A stretch of 64,000 bases of DNA from Pyrocephalus nanus (GCA_038380795.1 CM076263.1:6562709-6626708); one strand, 5' to 3'; positions 48,791 to 61,399 are shown, counted from the stretch's first letter. Numbers and translations are program-made. Notes: generated by a model not told the origin, from the letters alone.

Positions 48791-50929
48791 TTGAAGTCTT
48801 GCACCTATCTGTGGTGGCCTGATGATACAGATCAGAGCCACTGGAGGTCTCTCCATTTATGACTTGTAAAACATCCTTGAGAGTCCTAGAAAGTCTCTGC
48901 TAGCTATTATTGAATTGCAGTGTCTTGTCCAGAGGCCAAGAGAATTTTGAACAGAAGCCGACACTATTATAAGAGCCAAGTTTAACAGCAACCCTCTTGA
49001 TTTCACTTGCTTTGCTTTTTAATACCAGCTCTAACCTTGAACTTTGACTAAGATGATATGCTACCTTGTGGTTTTTTGAAATCTAGCCTAATGTCCTTTT
49101 AATCAACGCGAATGACCCTTTTCCATTTTTAAAGCACCTAAGTCAACTGAGAGAAAAACAGAACTGTACCAGGTGGGCTAAACATTGCTTAAAAAATTGA
49201 AGCAGTTATTCCATCAGAAAAAAATATTTTTCAACTTTTTGTCCCCTAAGAAATGTTTTTGGGGTTCTATCAGTCTCTGTTATGACACTCTGTGTGCATG
49301 TGTGCAAACACAGAAAACAACTCCCAAGAAAATCTTAATCAAAACCCAGGTACTTGGGGGAAAGAGTTTTCTCTAAAGACTCTAGTTGTGGAACATTTGC
49401 TTCAATAAAATTACAATTAAAGCAAGTGTTAGCAACCAGCTCCATTCAGCATATAGAGACTGCACAACTCTCAAGCTGCAGATCACATCAATATACAACT
49501 ACTTTCATCTTCCTGCATACCCATTACTTCTCTTTGTGTCTACTATCAGACTTACAGAACCTGTGCTCTATTTTTTTTTCTTGTTCCACTTCAAGTAAAC
49601 TGTTTTTCCTGTGAGAGGCTTTAGCTTCTGAAGCCGTAGCCATGTCAGTGATAAACAGAAGTCCTAAACCAGGGAGTCCATATTATTCATCATGCAAATT
49701 ATAAATCACCTGTTCATCCAGTTGCTAAAACCTGGATGTACTGCAAACCTGGAGTGTGAGTTACTATATATGTAAGTTTCTCTATCATAAAATTACTTTC
49801 CAGCTTGTTGGGAAAGATGCATTTCCTGAATAAACATTTTGTGTCATTTCTCCTTTGACTGAAGCAAATAGAACTCCAAACCCTCATTTCTCCTTAAGAA
49901 GTCTAAGTGGATCTGTTTCCCTCACACTTGGAATGATAACACTAATATGCAATGCTTATCTTTCACAAATGCTGTGCTCAAATACTGATTCTGCATATCT
50001 AGAGGAAATCAGCACCACTGTCTTGACTAGGAGGTGTTCTATTCTCTGTCATTCATATCTGGCTTCTCTTTTTTTTTTTTTTTTGGTATATTTGTCCTAG
50101 ACTACACAGCATGCTTGGTAATGCATAAAATTCTTGCCAGGGTTTTATGTTTTTTATTTTAGTTTTGGGTTAGTTTTGTTGTTGTTGTTGTTGTTTTGTT
50201 TTGTTTTTGTTTTTTTTTTTTTTTCATTTTTTTATGTTTAATGAAAGTATTTTCTCTAGAAAATGTCAATTTGAGACCTTTCCATTTGAGGGATCATGGT
50301 GGGTTTGGTCATGCATTTGTTTGAGACTGAGTTTTGGATCTGATAGAAAATTCTTGCTGAATTAAAAAGGCCAGAAAAGCAGAAATCAACCCAAACAGGC
50401 AGGCATGACATTTGCTTGGCATACGGAGCTTCCCTGATACAAATCCCTGCCTTACCTAATTCAAACTAAAAAGTGAACAGACACTGGCTTTTCCCTGCCC
50501 CCCACAGTTAAATTTCCTACTCACACGGTTCTTGGCTATTTGAAGATGTTTGCGCATGTGCTTCCTTTATTTTCTCCTCCCCTCCCCTCCCTCCATTTTA
50601 CAAAAATGCTAAGTAATTTACTAGAAATGCTAAGGACTTTTTTGAGTGGATAAAGGTTTTGGTATGGGTCATTGGGGCACAACACCAGACCTGGCTGATT
50701 TTGAGATGAATATATAGATTCTTGACATGCTGTAATGAGAGGCGACCAGGCATACAGAATGGGAGTTTACTGTACCTGACCTCAGGTTTCGTTAAGATGT
50801 TGGCAGCTTCTCAGTTGTCTCTCTAAAAACTGATCTCCTTTGTCTTCCATTAGATGGGAAAGTAAGGCTGTGAGAAAGTGCACAGAGAAAATACCTACGA
50901 TAAAGTGTAGTTTTGAGGGCTGAACCAGA
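48791..50929. other. Unannotated intron block, 48.8-50.9 kb
   Basis: Contains T16 at 50069-50084 and the T-rich (TTG)n block listed separately. A pyrimidine tract with CCCC runs at 50570-50595 has only three C runs, short of an i-motif/G-quadruplex rule. Confidence 0.4.
50141..50236. repeat. T-rich (TTG)n low-complexity block
   Basis: A (TTG)n run at about 50177-50194 grades into TTTTG units and then T14 or so. It mirrors on the opposite strand the A-rich CAA block at 42.6 kb. Confidence 0.85.
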
Positions 50930-51180
50930 ACCAGGATTTTAGAAATCTAGATTCAGTACTTGCCTATGAGACAGAAGTCGATGAACCCACCTTTGCCTGT
51001 ATATCCTACCTACAAAATGGAGCTAATTAACCTTCCCTTGGTATTATCTCTCTGATTAGTAGACATTTAGAGTTCTCTAGAGTAGGATTTTTTCTTTCAT
51101 ATGCATCTGTGTCTGTGTACAGTGCTTAGCAGTGACAGCTCCTGCTTTTGACTACGATGTCCTAGACATTCCTGTGATGC
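50930..51180 (+). mobile_element. Ancient MIR/L2-like retroposon fragment
   Basis: CCTTTGCCTGTATATCCTAC, CTACAAAATGGAGCTAATTA, ACCTTCCCTTGGTATTATC, then GTGTACAGTGCTTAGCAGTG and GACTACGATG follow the sense order of an old amniote element (CTCAGTTTCCCCATCTGTAAAATGGGGATAAT, then GTACAGTGCCTAGCACAATG, then a final ACTACTGTAATA-like segment). Several landmarks in order make this the most convincing MIR-type remnant here. Confidence 0.55.
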
Positions 51181-51351
51181 TGACAAAGGATGATAACTGT
51201 TGGGAGGGAAAAGCTTTCTTCCAATGTAAGGTGATGGCTCAGGATGATTCTTGCCTTTCAGAACGGGGCTGCCTCTCTTCTCTTGCTCATGATTGACCTG
51301 AAAATAAATAAGGGAAGAGTGACATCCTTACTATTGCTTTTTTTTCTTCTC

Positions 51352-51375
51352 TTTTTTTTTTTTTTTTTTTTTTTT
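51352..51375. repeat. Poly(T)24
   Basis: Twenty-four consecutive T residues, preceded by a shorter interrupted T/C tract from about 51338. Confidence 0.95.
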
Positions 51376-53455
51376 AAGAATTTCTCTTAGACTCATGCTA
51401 TACTTGTCCATACTGTATTTGACATCTGTAATAAAATTTGGGTCAGATATACTTTTCAATAAAAAGAGGCATACTACAAACAGCCCAGTGCTTACATTAG
51501 GGTCATGTCAAGAATAATAGAGACTATTGTCACTGCAGTGAACCTCTGCATTGTATTAAGTATTCCTCACTTCTCTCCTCTCTGATTATCTCTGAGACAT
51601 AATACAAGATGCCCATCCTGTTGTACCACATCTCTCCAAAGGGCACAGAAAGGGAAGTTGGTTAGCAGGCAGCAAAGCTCCCTGAAGTTACTCTAGCATC
51701 AATAAGCACGAGGAAAAAGTGAAGCATTTGCCTTGTCTTGCTTGATCATGTGTCTCCTCTTACCTTACGTGGGTGAGAATTTCAGGGTGAAAGGAGGGTT
51801 TTTGTCAAGGGGAATTTCAGATTTTTCTTGTTGTCCTTCATGGGGTTTGGATTTTTTTTCTTGTGAATGAGTAGTGTCTCGGGGAAAGATGAGGGAATCA
51901 CATGCTGGCATATGAAAGAGATGGTCCTAGGCAACTTCCTTTCAGTGTTGTCTATTCAAGGTCTCCCATGCTGCTCAAAGGTCTACAAATTTCAGACAAC
52001 TGTATGTAGGAAGGGTCTTATCTCCTTTGTCTTAGCAGTGATATATTCTCTGTTATGTCTGTACACTGTCCACACACAAAAGAAAAACTCATGTGATATC
52101 ATGGACCTACACTCACCTCCGGCCCGTTCACATCTGGGGATGGCTCTTGGCCTCATTGCCTCATGCATCTTGGCCTAATAGCATCAATTCAGTGCCCACA
52201 GCAGTGTGATGGCTCAGAAGTACCTTTGGATACCACCTTTTTGTTTATCATCTGTTTGTAGCCCTCAGGAAAACTTTCTACACTGAGACAATGGGAAATA
52301 AAGAGGAGGCACCACTGATTTCACTTAGATCTCACAAACCTGAAGACAGAAGCTGCTCTGATATACTTTTGCTGGACCTCTTCTGTCCCTGAATAGTATT
52401 TTCTGGGGTAGATGGTGAAATCTAGTTCCCCCCAAAGTGCAACATCTTCTCTCCTCTGTACAGAGCCCATTTTTACTTGACCATTGCATCAAGAATTCAG
52501 TGTCATCTGCTTGGCACTGAACACCTGCACTTTCCTTTCCTCTCTGTCTCTCCTCTCCCTTCTTTTTCCAAAGCCTAGTGGCATCCTTTGCTATATTTGA
52601 GATGCTAGCATAGATCAAAGTCCTCCCAGGATCAAACAACGTGCTGCATACAATCCTTACGGTTACAAACAAGGTCTTTCACTGACAGAAACACGTTTCT
52701 GTGCTGCATTTTCAGCAGCCTATCAGACCTGATTCAAGGGTAGCTTTTGATTTCACAAGGAAAATCTCTTCTGCCCTTCCCCCTCAATTCTTGAGAAGGA
52801 GGAGGAGGGGAAAACACTCAGTTTGTCTGGAAGAAAAGAGAGAAGGGCTTTCTTGAAATTTGGAGAGAAATTTAATATTTCCATGCTATTTACCTTATTT
52901 ATGGTATCAAGTAGAAGACAGGGATTTTTAACAAAGAATGAAATATCTAATACAAAAAGCAAGAAAGGGAGGACTGAGACACTTGCCTGAGTGTCTCTTA
53001 TATCATTCTGATGGCATTTTTTAGTATCTTGTGGTCTTCACTTCCCAAAAAGATTCTTCCTGTTCAAATATCCATTCAATAAAACCTTTGATGTTTGAAG
53101 TGACAGGTGGGTCCGGGATATGTTTTGAAAGTTGGTTGAATGATTCTCAATACAGGGTACTAGTTACTATGGGCAACTATTTCCTGTGAGTCTTTTCTTT
53201 GTACAGCTTCAAGCAAACCTTCAAAGGAGATGAAGTAAAAATATAAGTATTAATGTACAGTTTTCTGATAGCTTGTATCTTTTGTATTCTATCTCTTGGG
53301 ACTTCTGAGAAGCTTTCTGAAAATTTAAGTGACGTAGAGGCTGAAAATTGAATGCAAATACTAATTTTGCAAATCCCATTTGTAGAGGTTTTCTTTAGTT
53401 TCCAGTACTATGAAAACACCCTTTGCTGCACAACTTGGGGTTTTGTTGTGTTTTC

Positions 53456-53471
53456 TTTTTTTTTTTTTTTT
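53456..53471. repeat. Poly(T)16 followed by C5
   Basis: Sixteen T residues then CCCCCAG. The context (TTTTTTTTTTTCCCCCAG) resembles a strong 3' splice site, but no donor-bounded exon follows that I recognise. Confidence 0.85.
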
Positions 53472-55012
53472 CCCCCAGAACATTTGATAAAAATCCCTCT
53501 TATATTATTTTCAAAAGACAATTCCGTTTGGACCTTGGAAGAAAACCCAACAGTATATTATCTTTGCCAGTTCCTATACAGTCAGAAATATGCAAAAGTA
53601 AGGAGGGTAAAAAATAAATAATACCCCTCTCCACATTAATGGAAGAAAAATCTATATTTTTGCTAGGGAAAATAATTGCTGATTAATATTTCTGAACAAA
53701 TATATTCCATAATTTGCATTCTATTATTAAAAAATCAATCAATAGAGAGCTCTTTTTAATAATTAAGTTTATGAATGTTACCGTTTACTCATAGTGTTTC
53801 TGGGTTTGGAATTGTTCTGGTTCATCTTGAATCATAGCAATGGAAAGGAGCACTTACTTATAAGTGGTATACAGATGAAACATATTGCTTTCAAGAAGAA
53901 AATTAGAAATCCTCCCTTGATGCTCACTTCATCAGGGTCTGTTTATTTGCCAGAAGAGTCTTAGTTTCATTCCTAGCTGATATTTCTTCTCTAATTTTGA
54001 GCATCCACTCTTCTTAGTGGTAAGTAGCTGGCTCACAGGTCCTCAGAAGATATGAAAAAATCTAGACAATATTGTCTGAAAAACTGTTTGTCAGGAAGCA
54101 AAGGCATGAATCCATTTCAGTCTGTGATTACCCATTATGGGATCACACACTTGCTGGCTTGCCTCAATGGCCTCTCTTCTGGAGTACATGCAGGATAAAA
54201 AATTGTCAATTTCCTTGCTATATAAAGTGTATTTTCTATCTTGTCTGAAGAGAGGAGGTGCTGGTTTCCCTCTGAAGAGTTTCTTTATTTATTGGTTTGG
54301 ATGAGACAATTAGGAGAGAAAGTTCTCTAATCACCACATGTTCAAGTGAGATGTAGTGTGTCTTTCTTTCCCACAGTTAATTACTTCAAATTCTTTCCTC
54401 ACCAAGTAAAATATGCTAAGGTCTAAGTTTCTTTAGCAAGAAAAGTCCCCACTGATCATTACAGATAGCTGGTGTGGTAAGTCAGATGCACAGCAGCACA
54501 GCATAGAAAAAAAGGGTCAAATAGTTATGAATTCACACACTGGAGTGAAAGTTTAAACCTCCACAAAGCATGAAATTACACAGAACACATAGAAGTGTGT
54601 ACATATACATTTTAATATGAGGAAATGTGCATAACTCATGGGAGGTATGGAAGGATTTGCTGTGGATTCCAACAAGTTCACTGAAAATCAAACAAATTTT
54701 CAAATCCATTCTACAGGTGATTATCCACCTCTGGATCATAATCTCATCTCCTTACCTATCTTCAAAGAAAGAAATTCAAAATGAAGTCTAGGAAAAAAAA
54801 GTTTTATGGGAAATACGGTATGGTTAAATAGAGTTAAAATTTGGCTTTTTTTAAAAGGAATGCATTCATAGTTTTTCAGATTCTCTGTGAAAATGAGCAT
54901 TATAGAAATCTTCAAAAGTACATTGAAGCAATTTCATGTAATGAAAACGGTTTCATTTAAATGAAAATACTGACGTAATTCTGATTAAGATTTAAATTTA
55001 TGAAAAATAAGT

Positions 55013-55060
55013 AAAAGAATGATTTTAAAGTGATTTAAAAGAATGATTTTAAAGTGATTT
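55013..55060. repeat. Perfect 24-bp tandem duplication
   Basis: The unit AAAAGAATGATTTTAAAGTG plus ATTT occurs twice head to tail with no mismatch (55013-55036 and 55037-55060). Perfect identity implies a recent duplication relative to the decayed repeats around it. Confidence 0.95.
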
Positions 55061-55439
55061 GAAAGAAAAGGAGGACCTCACTAGACTCGAATACATCATG
55101 AAGTGCTCAAACAACCTTCTGTGAGGAATGGGAGGATGCTAACAGAAAGAGATTCATAAAATCCTGTTGCATTAAGCTCTCTAGATTATGACCTGTACTG
55201 TGTGAACCAGCTCAGCACAGTCCTCAAAGGGCTGGCACAGGAAGCATTGACAACTTTTCTCCACAGGCTTATTAATCACCACAGCCAAATCTTTCCACTG
55301 GCCAGACCGAAAGCTGCTCTGCACAACCGAGGTTGCTGAGACATCTTTCTCACTAGCTGCCAATTTCCTTGATAAACCTTAGGATGCTGGGCTGGGTGAA
55401 CTATTCCATAATGCTTAGCTTTGGTCCCTGATCATTCAG
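55061..55439. other. Unannotated intron block left of the CpG-enriched segment
   Basis: On the minus strand a 60-codon open frame (55181-55363) ends about 80 bp from the CpG-enriched segment. It has no recognisable domain. Confidence 0.35.
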
Positions 55440-55755
55440 AGAGTGCTTCAGGTGCTTCAGGGCTGTGACCTCCGTGCTTGACCCGGCCGTGACACCAGCC
55501 CTGGCTGCGTATGCAGTGATGTGAGGGACCACTTCTCCCTGGGGTAGGCGGGGAGCCACATGAGCATGCTGGAGCCTGTGAGACCTACTACAGAGCTGTG
55601 ATGATACATCCAGTAGCATATGGCCCGTGTGTACATGCAGCAGATCTGCTCGCCGCTGACTCACCAGTGCCTCTGCAGCCGGCACTCACGTGTCTGGGAG
55701 AGGTCGCCTCGCCCTCTGCTGAAGTCCCGCTGTTGTTTATTTGATGCCATCTTGG
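55440..55755. promoter_or_regulatory. CpG-enriched segment with YY1 and E-box motifs
   Basis: About a dozen CpGs lie within about 320 bp, against long CpG-free stretches elsewhere in the window, and GC is clearly higher than in the flanks. GCCATCTT at 55746-55753 is a YY1 core (AAGATGGC on the minus strand) and CACGTG lies at 55687-55692. Minus-strand open frames (55401-55685, 94 codons, and one through 55661-55909) match no family I know. It could be a cryptic or antisense promoter, an exon of a noncoding RNA, or a decayed insertion. Promoter status is inference. Confidence 0.3.
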
Positions 55756-57384
55756 GAGTCCACAGGTTTAAGCAGTTGTGTAGAAAAAAGCTAGAGGCCT
55801 TCTGAAGTTGAAGCACAGTTTTGCTTTTCCAAAGGGAAGACAATGAGGAGGCACTTCGGGCCTCTTTGTCTGTTACTGGTTTGGATTTCTCTCTCCGTGG
55901 ATTAGTCAATTACACATGACTCACTTCTGTGCAGAGAATCCAACTTAGTGCTGGGGGGGAGGGATGAAGTTGATTGCATTTTCTGGCAGTAGGTGGGTAG
56001 ATTTTTCTTATATATGTGTTCAGTGTCTGTTTTGCTCTGCTCCCATTGGAACCAGTGAAAAATCTTGATCTGGATTCCCTGAAAGTAGGTTTAAGTCAAT
56101 GATACAATAAAACGCTCTTTTCATATGAGCTATCCATAAAGTCCGTTCTCTGCATGTGTGGGAGGAGGTGGAACAGGGCTTAGCGAGCGAACAGCAGAGC
56201 TCTTTTATTTCCAAGGACATTGTTTTTCTTATACTGGGAAGCTGGTGGGAGTTGCGCAGTGAGTAGGTGAATACAATTCTCAGAGGCTGGCTTGGTAGTG
56301 TCAGACGTGCAAGTTAAACTGGAAAGTGCAGTCATGTGATTTGACTTTTAGATTAGGCTGAAGCAGGAGCAATCCTCTGGTATTGCAGTGTTTTTGTGTG
56401 AGCTCACTGATCTCAGCCTCTTCATTCAGATATTACCCTCACCTATCTCAAAACACCTCTCCCTGGGATTTGGTACTTTAGGTTAGATGTAGGCAACCTT
56501 ATAGATATCCAAGGCCATCCTACAGTTTGCTGGGTGTATTCAGCATTAGCTTTTTCCCCTGGTTCACTGACCCTTTTATAATGTTGAGAGACCTGACGCA
56601 AGATCCTACAGGGTCCTCTACGGAACTGGAGTGGACAGAGTGAAGGAGATTATTACCCATTGGTTTTACAGCCTCACCTGAATGTTCCCAAACTGTCTTT
56701 GTGCACAAGCAGCTGTGTGGATGGAGTTATTTGAATTGCTGATTTGTACAAACCCGAATAATCTGAGCCTGAAAGCAAGATTACTGCCTCCCTGTAGTGC
56801 AGAGAGATGCCCAGATGATTGTGGCACTGCTGTCCTAGGCTGGATAGGGCTTTGTAGTTCAGATGCTCATCTGTAGCTAGGCTGGCTAGAAGCTGATCAC
56901 CTTGGAGACCACAGATATCTGGATAGGCTTTTACTATAGTTTACGTCTCCAGAGCAGGTATTAACACTTTGAACTCCTGTTCTCACACCTAATAACTCAC
57001 CTTGACAGATGGCAGTGTTTCTTTTGTCAATGCCTGTCAGTATTTCCCAGGTGGCCTTCTGTGAGGAGGGGAAAGCAGGAAGCCATGTGGACATAGTATT
57101 TATTTCAGGCACCTATACAAAGACTACCTGGAAATGAAAGATTCATGACAGACTTTCAAGAGAGCACTGGAAATAAAGAGCTGGGACTTCAGCATTTCTT
57201 CTCTTGCTTGGCAATATAAAACTGACCATTCCTGTTCTGCAGTAGGTAGAAACAGCAAACCCATCCTCTAATTTAGCTCCCAGTGATCCTGGGAGGAAAT
57301 GCAACCCTATCCTGGGGCTTCAGGTTTCAAGTTTGTTCCTGGGTTAACTATTAGAAATATAGACTACATTGGGCAAATCACTTT
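55756..57384. other. Unannotated intron block, 55.8-57.4 kb
   Basis: Unique-looking sequence; no repeat landmark or exon was found. Small open frames overlap on opposite strands. Confidence 0.4.
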
Positions 57385-57440
57385 GCCTTTCTGAGACTTG
57401 GGCTTTCACCCAGAAAAGGAAAACAGAGCTCTTGAACTCT
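57385..57440 (+). mobile_element. Possible MIR-like scrap
   Basis: GGGCAAATCACTTTGCCTTT, then CTTTCACCCAGAAAAGGAAA fits the GGCAAGTCACTTAACCTCTC and CCCATCTGTAAAATGGGGA order of a MIR-type core (starting at about 57371). It is short and degraded. Confidence 0.4.
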
Positions 57441-60199
57441 TTTGTAAAGTGGCATAGAAAGATCATGTATTTATTACCCGGTCCACTGCTCCCCCTGTAC
57501 AAGAGAAATCATGATTTTTTTCTTAACCATTTCACTATTGTCAGATGCTGGCAAGAACTGCTAAAACACCAAGTGTTTTCCCACCTCTTGGCTTTTAAAA
57601 ACTCTAAGCCCTTAAAATAAATTTGAAAAACACCAGCAAAGCAAAAACCTGAATTTATCATCACCTGGTAGGTCTGGGTAGGGCTATTCATGAGAACAAT
57701 CCAAAGGCCTTCACCTTGACTTCCCAACATAGTTTGATGTGCTTTTAATCTGATTATTAGACTCTTGATACATCTTGCAAGCTTGTAAAAGATACATTGC
57801 TGGCAGAAACATTTTCGTTACTGGGGAAACTTTTTGTTGTTGTTGATGTATGTGTTGCCTGCCATAAATACTCATCTGAGAGGCAAAGGTCATTTGGTAA
57901 CTGCTTGGCAGCTTCACTTTCTGAAATGAAACTCGAGTGTGTTGGATCTGCAGCAGAAAGCTGGGGGTGTAATGTAGATGAGGGAAGATCTGTTCCTTAG
58001 CATTGCAGCAGCCAGATTATTTTCTGGCTGCCTTTATTTTTATTTTTTTTTTTTATTTTTTTTTTTTAATCTTGATGTTGTGTTTCATTGCTTTTCACTT
58101 TGTTCTCTGTTCTTCTTTAATGTTCAAGTTCCAGCATGAAGTACAGAAGGGATAGCCTTGCTAACCAAACCCTGTGTGTTTATTTACAGGTCTGCATAGT
58201 ACAGCCTGTGGCACTAAGGGTGCACTCCCGATGCCATGACCTTCTCCTGCACTAGCCCAGGGGATTTATCTGCAGAGCAGCAGATGCAAATTTGGGCTTG
58301 TTTTCTAGGCTAACCAGAACGATTTGGCAACCAAGGGCAGTGGGTAATCAAGCCTTGACTTTGGAATTTCATTATGTGTGCAGAAATAAGGCTGAAGATA
58401 AAACTGAGATTCTGGCTTATGCTTGGTGTGCAGCTTAAATGCACCTAAACAAACAAAAAAATCAACCAAACAAAAACCACACAAACAAACAAGCAAACCC
58501 AAAACCAAACAAACAAAAAAAAAATTCAGTTTAACCCTACGTCCATTCAGTTTTCTGTTTACTTTTGTAAAGTCTGCCTTATTAGCTACCAGTTTCTGCT
58601 AGGGCTTGCAATATTTTTAAAAATCCTCTGTGACCAACGTGACAAAGTAAGTTAGATTAGGTGACATAACAGCAAGTGTTCACTCTAAATTTCTTTATTT
58701 ATTTTATTTAGGGAACCAGCTTATGTCTCTCTAGATCTCTGAAAAAGCCTCATCATCTCGTTTCTGAATCTTCCACAATCTTGATTTGGTGTCCACAGTG
58801 GGGAAAAAAAATGGCACTGTTGTAGCCAACAGACCTGTTTGACCCTGCTGTTTGAATGGCATTCACTGCAACTGTAGGAGGACTCATTCACACTTATGTG
58901 TATGTGTCTATACACATAAATAAACAACAACAAAACCCAGAAAAGCCTTAAATCTGTCATTTTCAGCAGGTTTTCACAAAATGCTTTTGAGAAGTTAGCA
59001 GTTTTGGTCATGAAAACAGATGCCATCAATGGCAGAGAGGGAGCTGCCAGAATAACTGCAGTTCCTGGCTACAGGACCAACATCTGTCATCTTCCAGCAG
59101 TGAAGGGCAAGTGGCCTGTGATGAGGAGCTGTCTGTGTGCAGGATTTGTAGTGCAGGCCAACTCACTGTTAAGATTATAACTGTATTCTTTCCTGTTTAA
59201 GACACAAGACACTGCCAAATCTTATGAGCAGAGACGAAGGAAAAATAAGCAGACCAAACTTTTTATTCTCCTGGAAAGCGCCGAAATGTTTTCTGAAACA
59301 ATATTGCTTTCAGCATATTTCTTATTATGATAGTGTTTCAGATTCATGAGAGTATTGTGACCAAGATGTTCTGTTTATCCTGTTTTGATGACATCTGAGA
59401 TTACAAAACAAGTGAGTAAACCTGTTATGAAACTGGCAGAAAACTTTTCCCTAAAATTACAACTAATCACTGGATAACAAGCAGTAATATTTCTTCTCTT
59501 AAAATGTCAGTTATTTCTTCACAGGAGAGAAATACCTTTCAAAGCCTTGAAGTGTGTGTTAAATGGAGTGGTGTTTTTCTGGCCAGCCTTGGTTATGGGT
59601 GGTCACACAGATGATCTCTAGCAGACTAACACTGCAGCTTGTGTGCTGGACACCTAAGCTATTGAATGCACGAAAAACTTCTCTGCTTGTAGGTGACCTA
59701 CAATGACCCAAGCTGGCATCTTGATGCTATTGGACAACTGGTGATATCCAGCTGCTAGAGCAACTCTCAGTCTGAACTGTGTTCTCTGTAGCATAACCCA
59801 TGAGCTGTGCCTGTTTTTCTGGTTGTGTGAGGAAGTTTACCACAACTGCAATTACTGCTTTATAAAAAGAAAGGGTATACCTGAGTGATAAAGTCACATT
59901 TTGTGCCCATGGTTATGTTTTGTCTTCCCTTATTTCAGCTTAAAAAGGGTTAAATGTTTAGGGTTTTTTTTTCTTGAAACCATTGCAGAGCAGTAGTTGA
60001 GTGTGGCTAGTCATCTCACCTTTTCTTTTCCATTGAACAGAGAGTGACCCAATGGCTAGGACTGCCTGGGTGATGTTAGGTGAAAATGCTCTGACAGCAT
60101 GGCTTGTGAATTAAATCTGCTCCCCTGGACCTAAGCAAATCAGTAGCCTGTTCTCCAAAATGAAGCCAGTCAGAAAGTAGGTTTTCATCCTATTAACCC
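57441..60199. other. Unannotated intron block, 57.4-60.2 kb
   Basis: Contains a T-rich tract at 58033-58067 and the (CAAA)n block at 58446-58524. The remainder is unique-looking sequence with no domain in any open frame (longest 58721-59029, minus, 102 codons). Confidence 0.45.
58446..58524. repeat. (CAAA)n low-complexity block
   Basis: About 79 bp of imperfect CAAA, CCAAA and CAAAAA units on the + strand, ending in A10. Together with the blocks at 42.6 and 50.2 kb it is the third CAA/TTG-type low-complexity tract in intron 2. Confidence 0.9.
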
Positions 60200-60560
60200 A
60201 CATACTTAGAAGATTTAGCATTATGCAGCTTGTTATAAGCTCTTCACTGTTTTTATTAAACTATTTATCTGAGGTAACTTCATATTTTCTTTTAGGATAA
60301 ACTGCAGATAATGCAATGTGCTTGTTTTAATTTGCAAGGTTAACTGATCTAATTATCTGTGTGTGTTTATTTAAATCCTTTTGAGCACTAGGCCTTTGCA
60401 GGTGGCTGCTTTGTTTTCCACCAACAGGAAATCTCTTAAAATGAGATGATATAGCTCAGTGGGTCTTCTAGTATAAAGGATTTTCCAGTAATGTATGAAT
60501 TTATTAAAGACAAAGATAAATAGAGGGCTTATTGACATTAAAAAATTCACTATGTTATTT
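60200..60560. promoter_or_regulatory. Possible conserved noncoding block
   Basis: TAATTA (60350-60355) and CAGGTG (60399-60404) lie 50 bp apart in repeat-free sequence, with GATAATGCAATGTGC and CTTTGTTTTCC (SOX/TCF-like) nearby. It suggests an enhancer but is untested. Confidence 0.22.
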
Positions 60561-61399
60561 ATAGGAAATATTTTTTCCTTAAACTGAGAAGAACAAATGA
60601 AATCTACCTTTACTGTGTTAAAAGATTATTCATTTTCTACAACAGTGTTAGACATCATTATGTTGGGTCAGATTTTTTGACAAACATTTCTGTTCTCATG
60701 TTAGGTAAGTTCTTCAGTGTTTGTGTTAATATTTTTGTAAGTCTTTGAATTCTGAAAACTTTGATACTTCACTGGTGCAGGAAGGAGCATCACAGTTATA
60801 AACCTCTGCTTCAGCTTGAAGGAGTGCAACCTTTTTCTGTTCTGTTTCTATATGCCCAGTAATTTAAAGAGAAGAAACATGTTCCTACAGATGTCAGCAA
60901 AACTGAAAGAAGGGGAATATCTTTTTCTCTTTTATTCCTTACTCACAGAGTGATGACAATCCTGATGAAAATCCTGGCTTTTACATGGTCATTATGAAAC
61001 CTCAAGCCTTGCGGCTAAGTTCTCATCTTCTTTTCTTGCCTTTCATTCACCCGAGTTCTTAAATGCTGAAGAGACTCCAACAATAGTTATCTTAGACATT
61101 CCAGTAGCAAATGCTACTATTTGCTGTATCCAGCTGAAGGAGTTAAGCTGCATGGAGTGCCATCTGGGGAGGCTTGTCAGCTCAGGTGCTGCAGGAATGT
61201 GGCCAGACTCCTTCCAGATCAGAGAGGGCTCTGCTCCTGCATCCCCTAATGTTTAAACCCAAGTCTTAGCCTGAACAGAGCTGGCTTGTGCCAGCCTGCT
61301 CCTGATGTTATAGAGTCACCAAAGTTCCTGGATTTTACAGGACCAGTAGATTTCTTTTGTTTGTGCTGCAGAAAGCTTTCTCCTGGTAACTGTTAGTAG
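60561..61399. other. Unannotated intron block, 60.6-61.4 kb
   Basis: No repeat, exon or RNA gene recognised. The stretch 61130-61330 is somewhat GC-richer than the flanks. Confidence 0.35.

Larger units (their letters stand above)
51181..55012. other. Unannotated intron block, 51.2-55.0 kb
   Basis: Contains T24 at 51352-51375 and T16 at 53456-53471. Open frames at 51867-52178 (103 codons) and 52325-52672 (minus, 115 codons) have no domain. The stretch 53650-53770 is strongly AT-rich. Confidence 0.45.

Noticed and set aside
50565..50600. C-rich tract considered as a minus-strand G-quadruplex
   Set aside because: Only three runs of three or more C are present; the canonical rule needs four.
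53440..53500. Strong acceptor-like T16-CCCCCAG, possible exon start
   Set aside because: The following sequence offers no convincing donor-bounded exon with recognisable coding content.
60440..60470. ATATAGCTCAGTGGGTC, an A-box-like tRNA motif
   Set aside because: No B box, no arms and no closing acceptor stem within tRNA distance.
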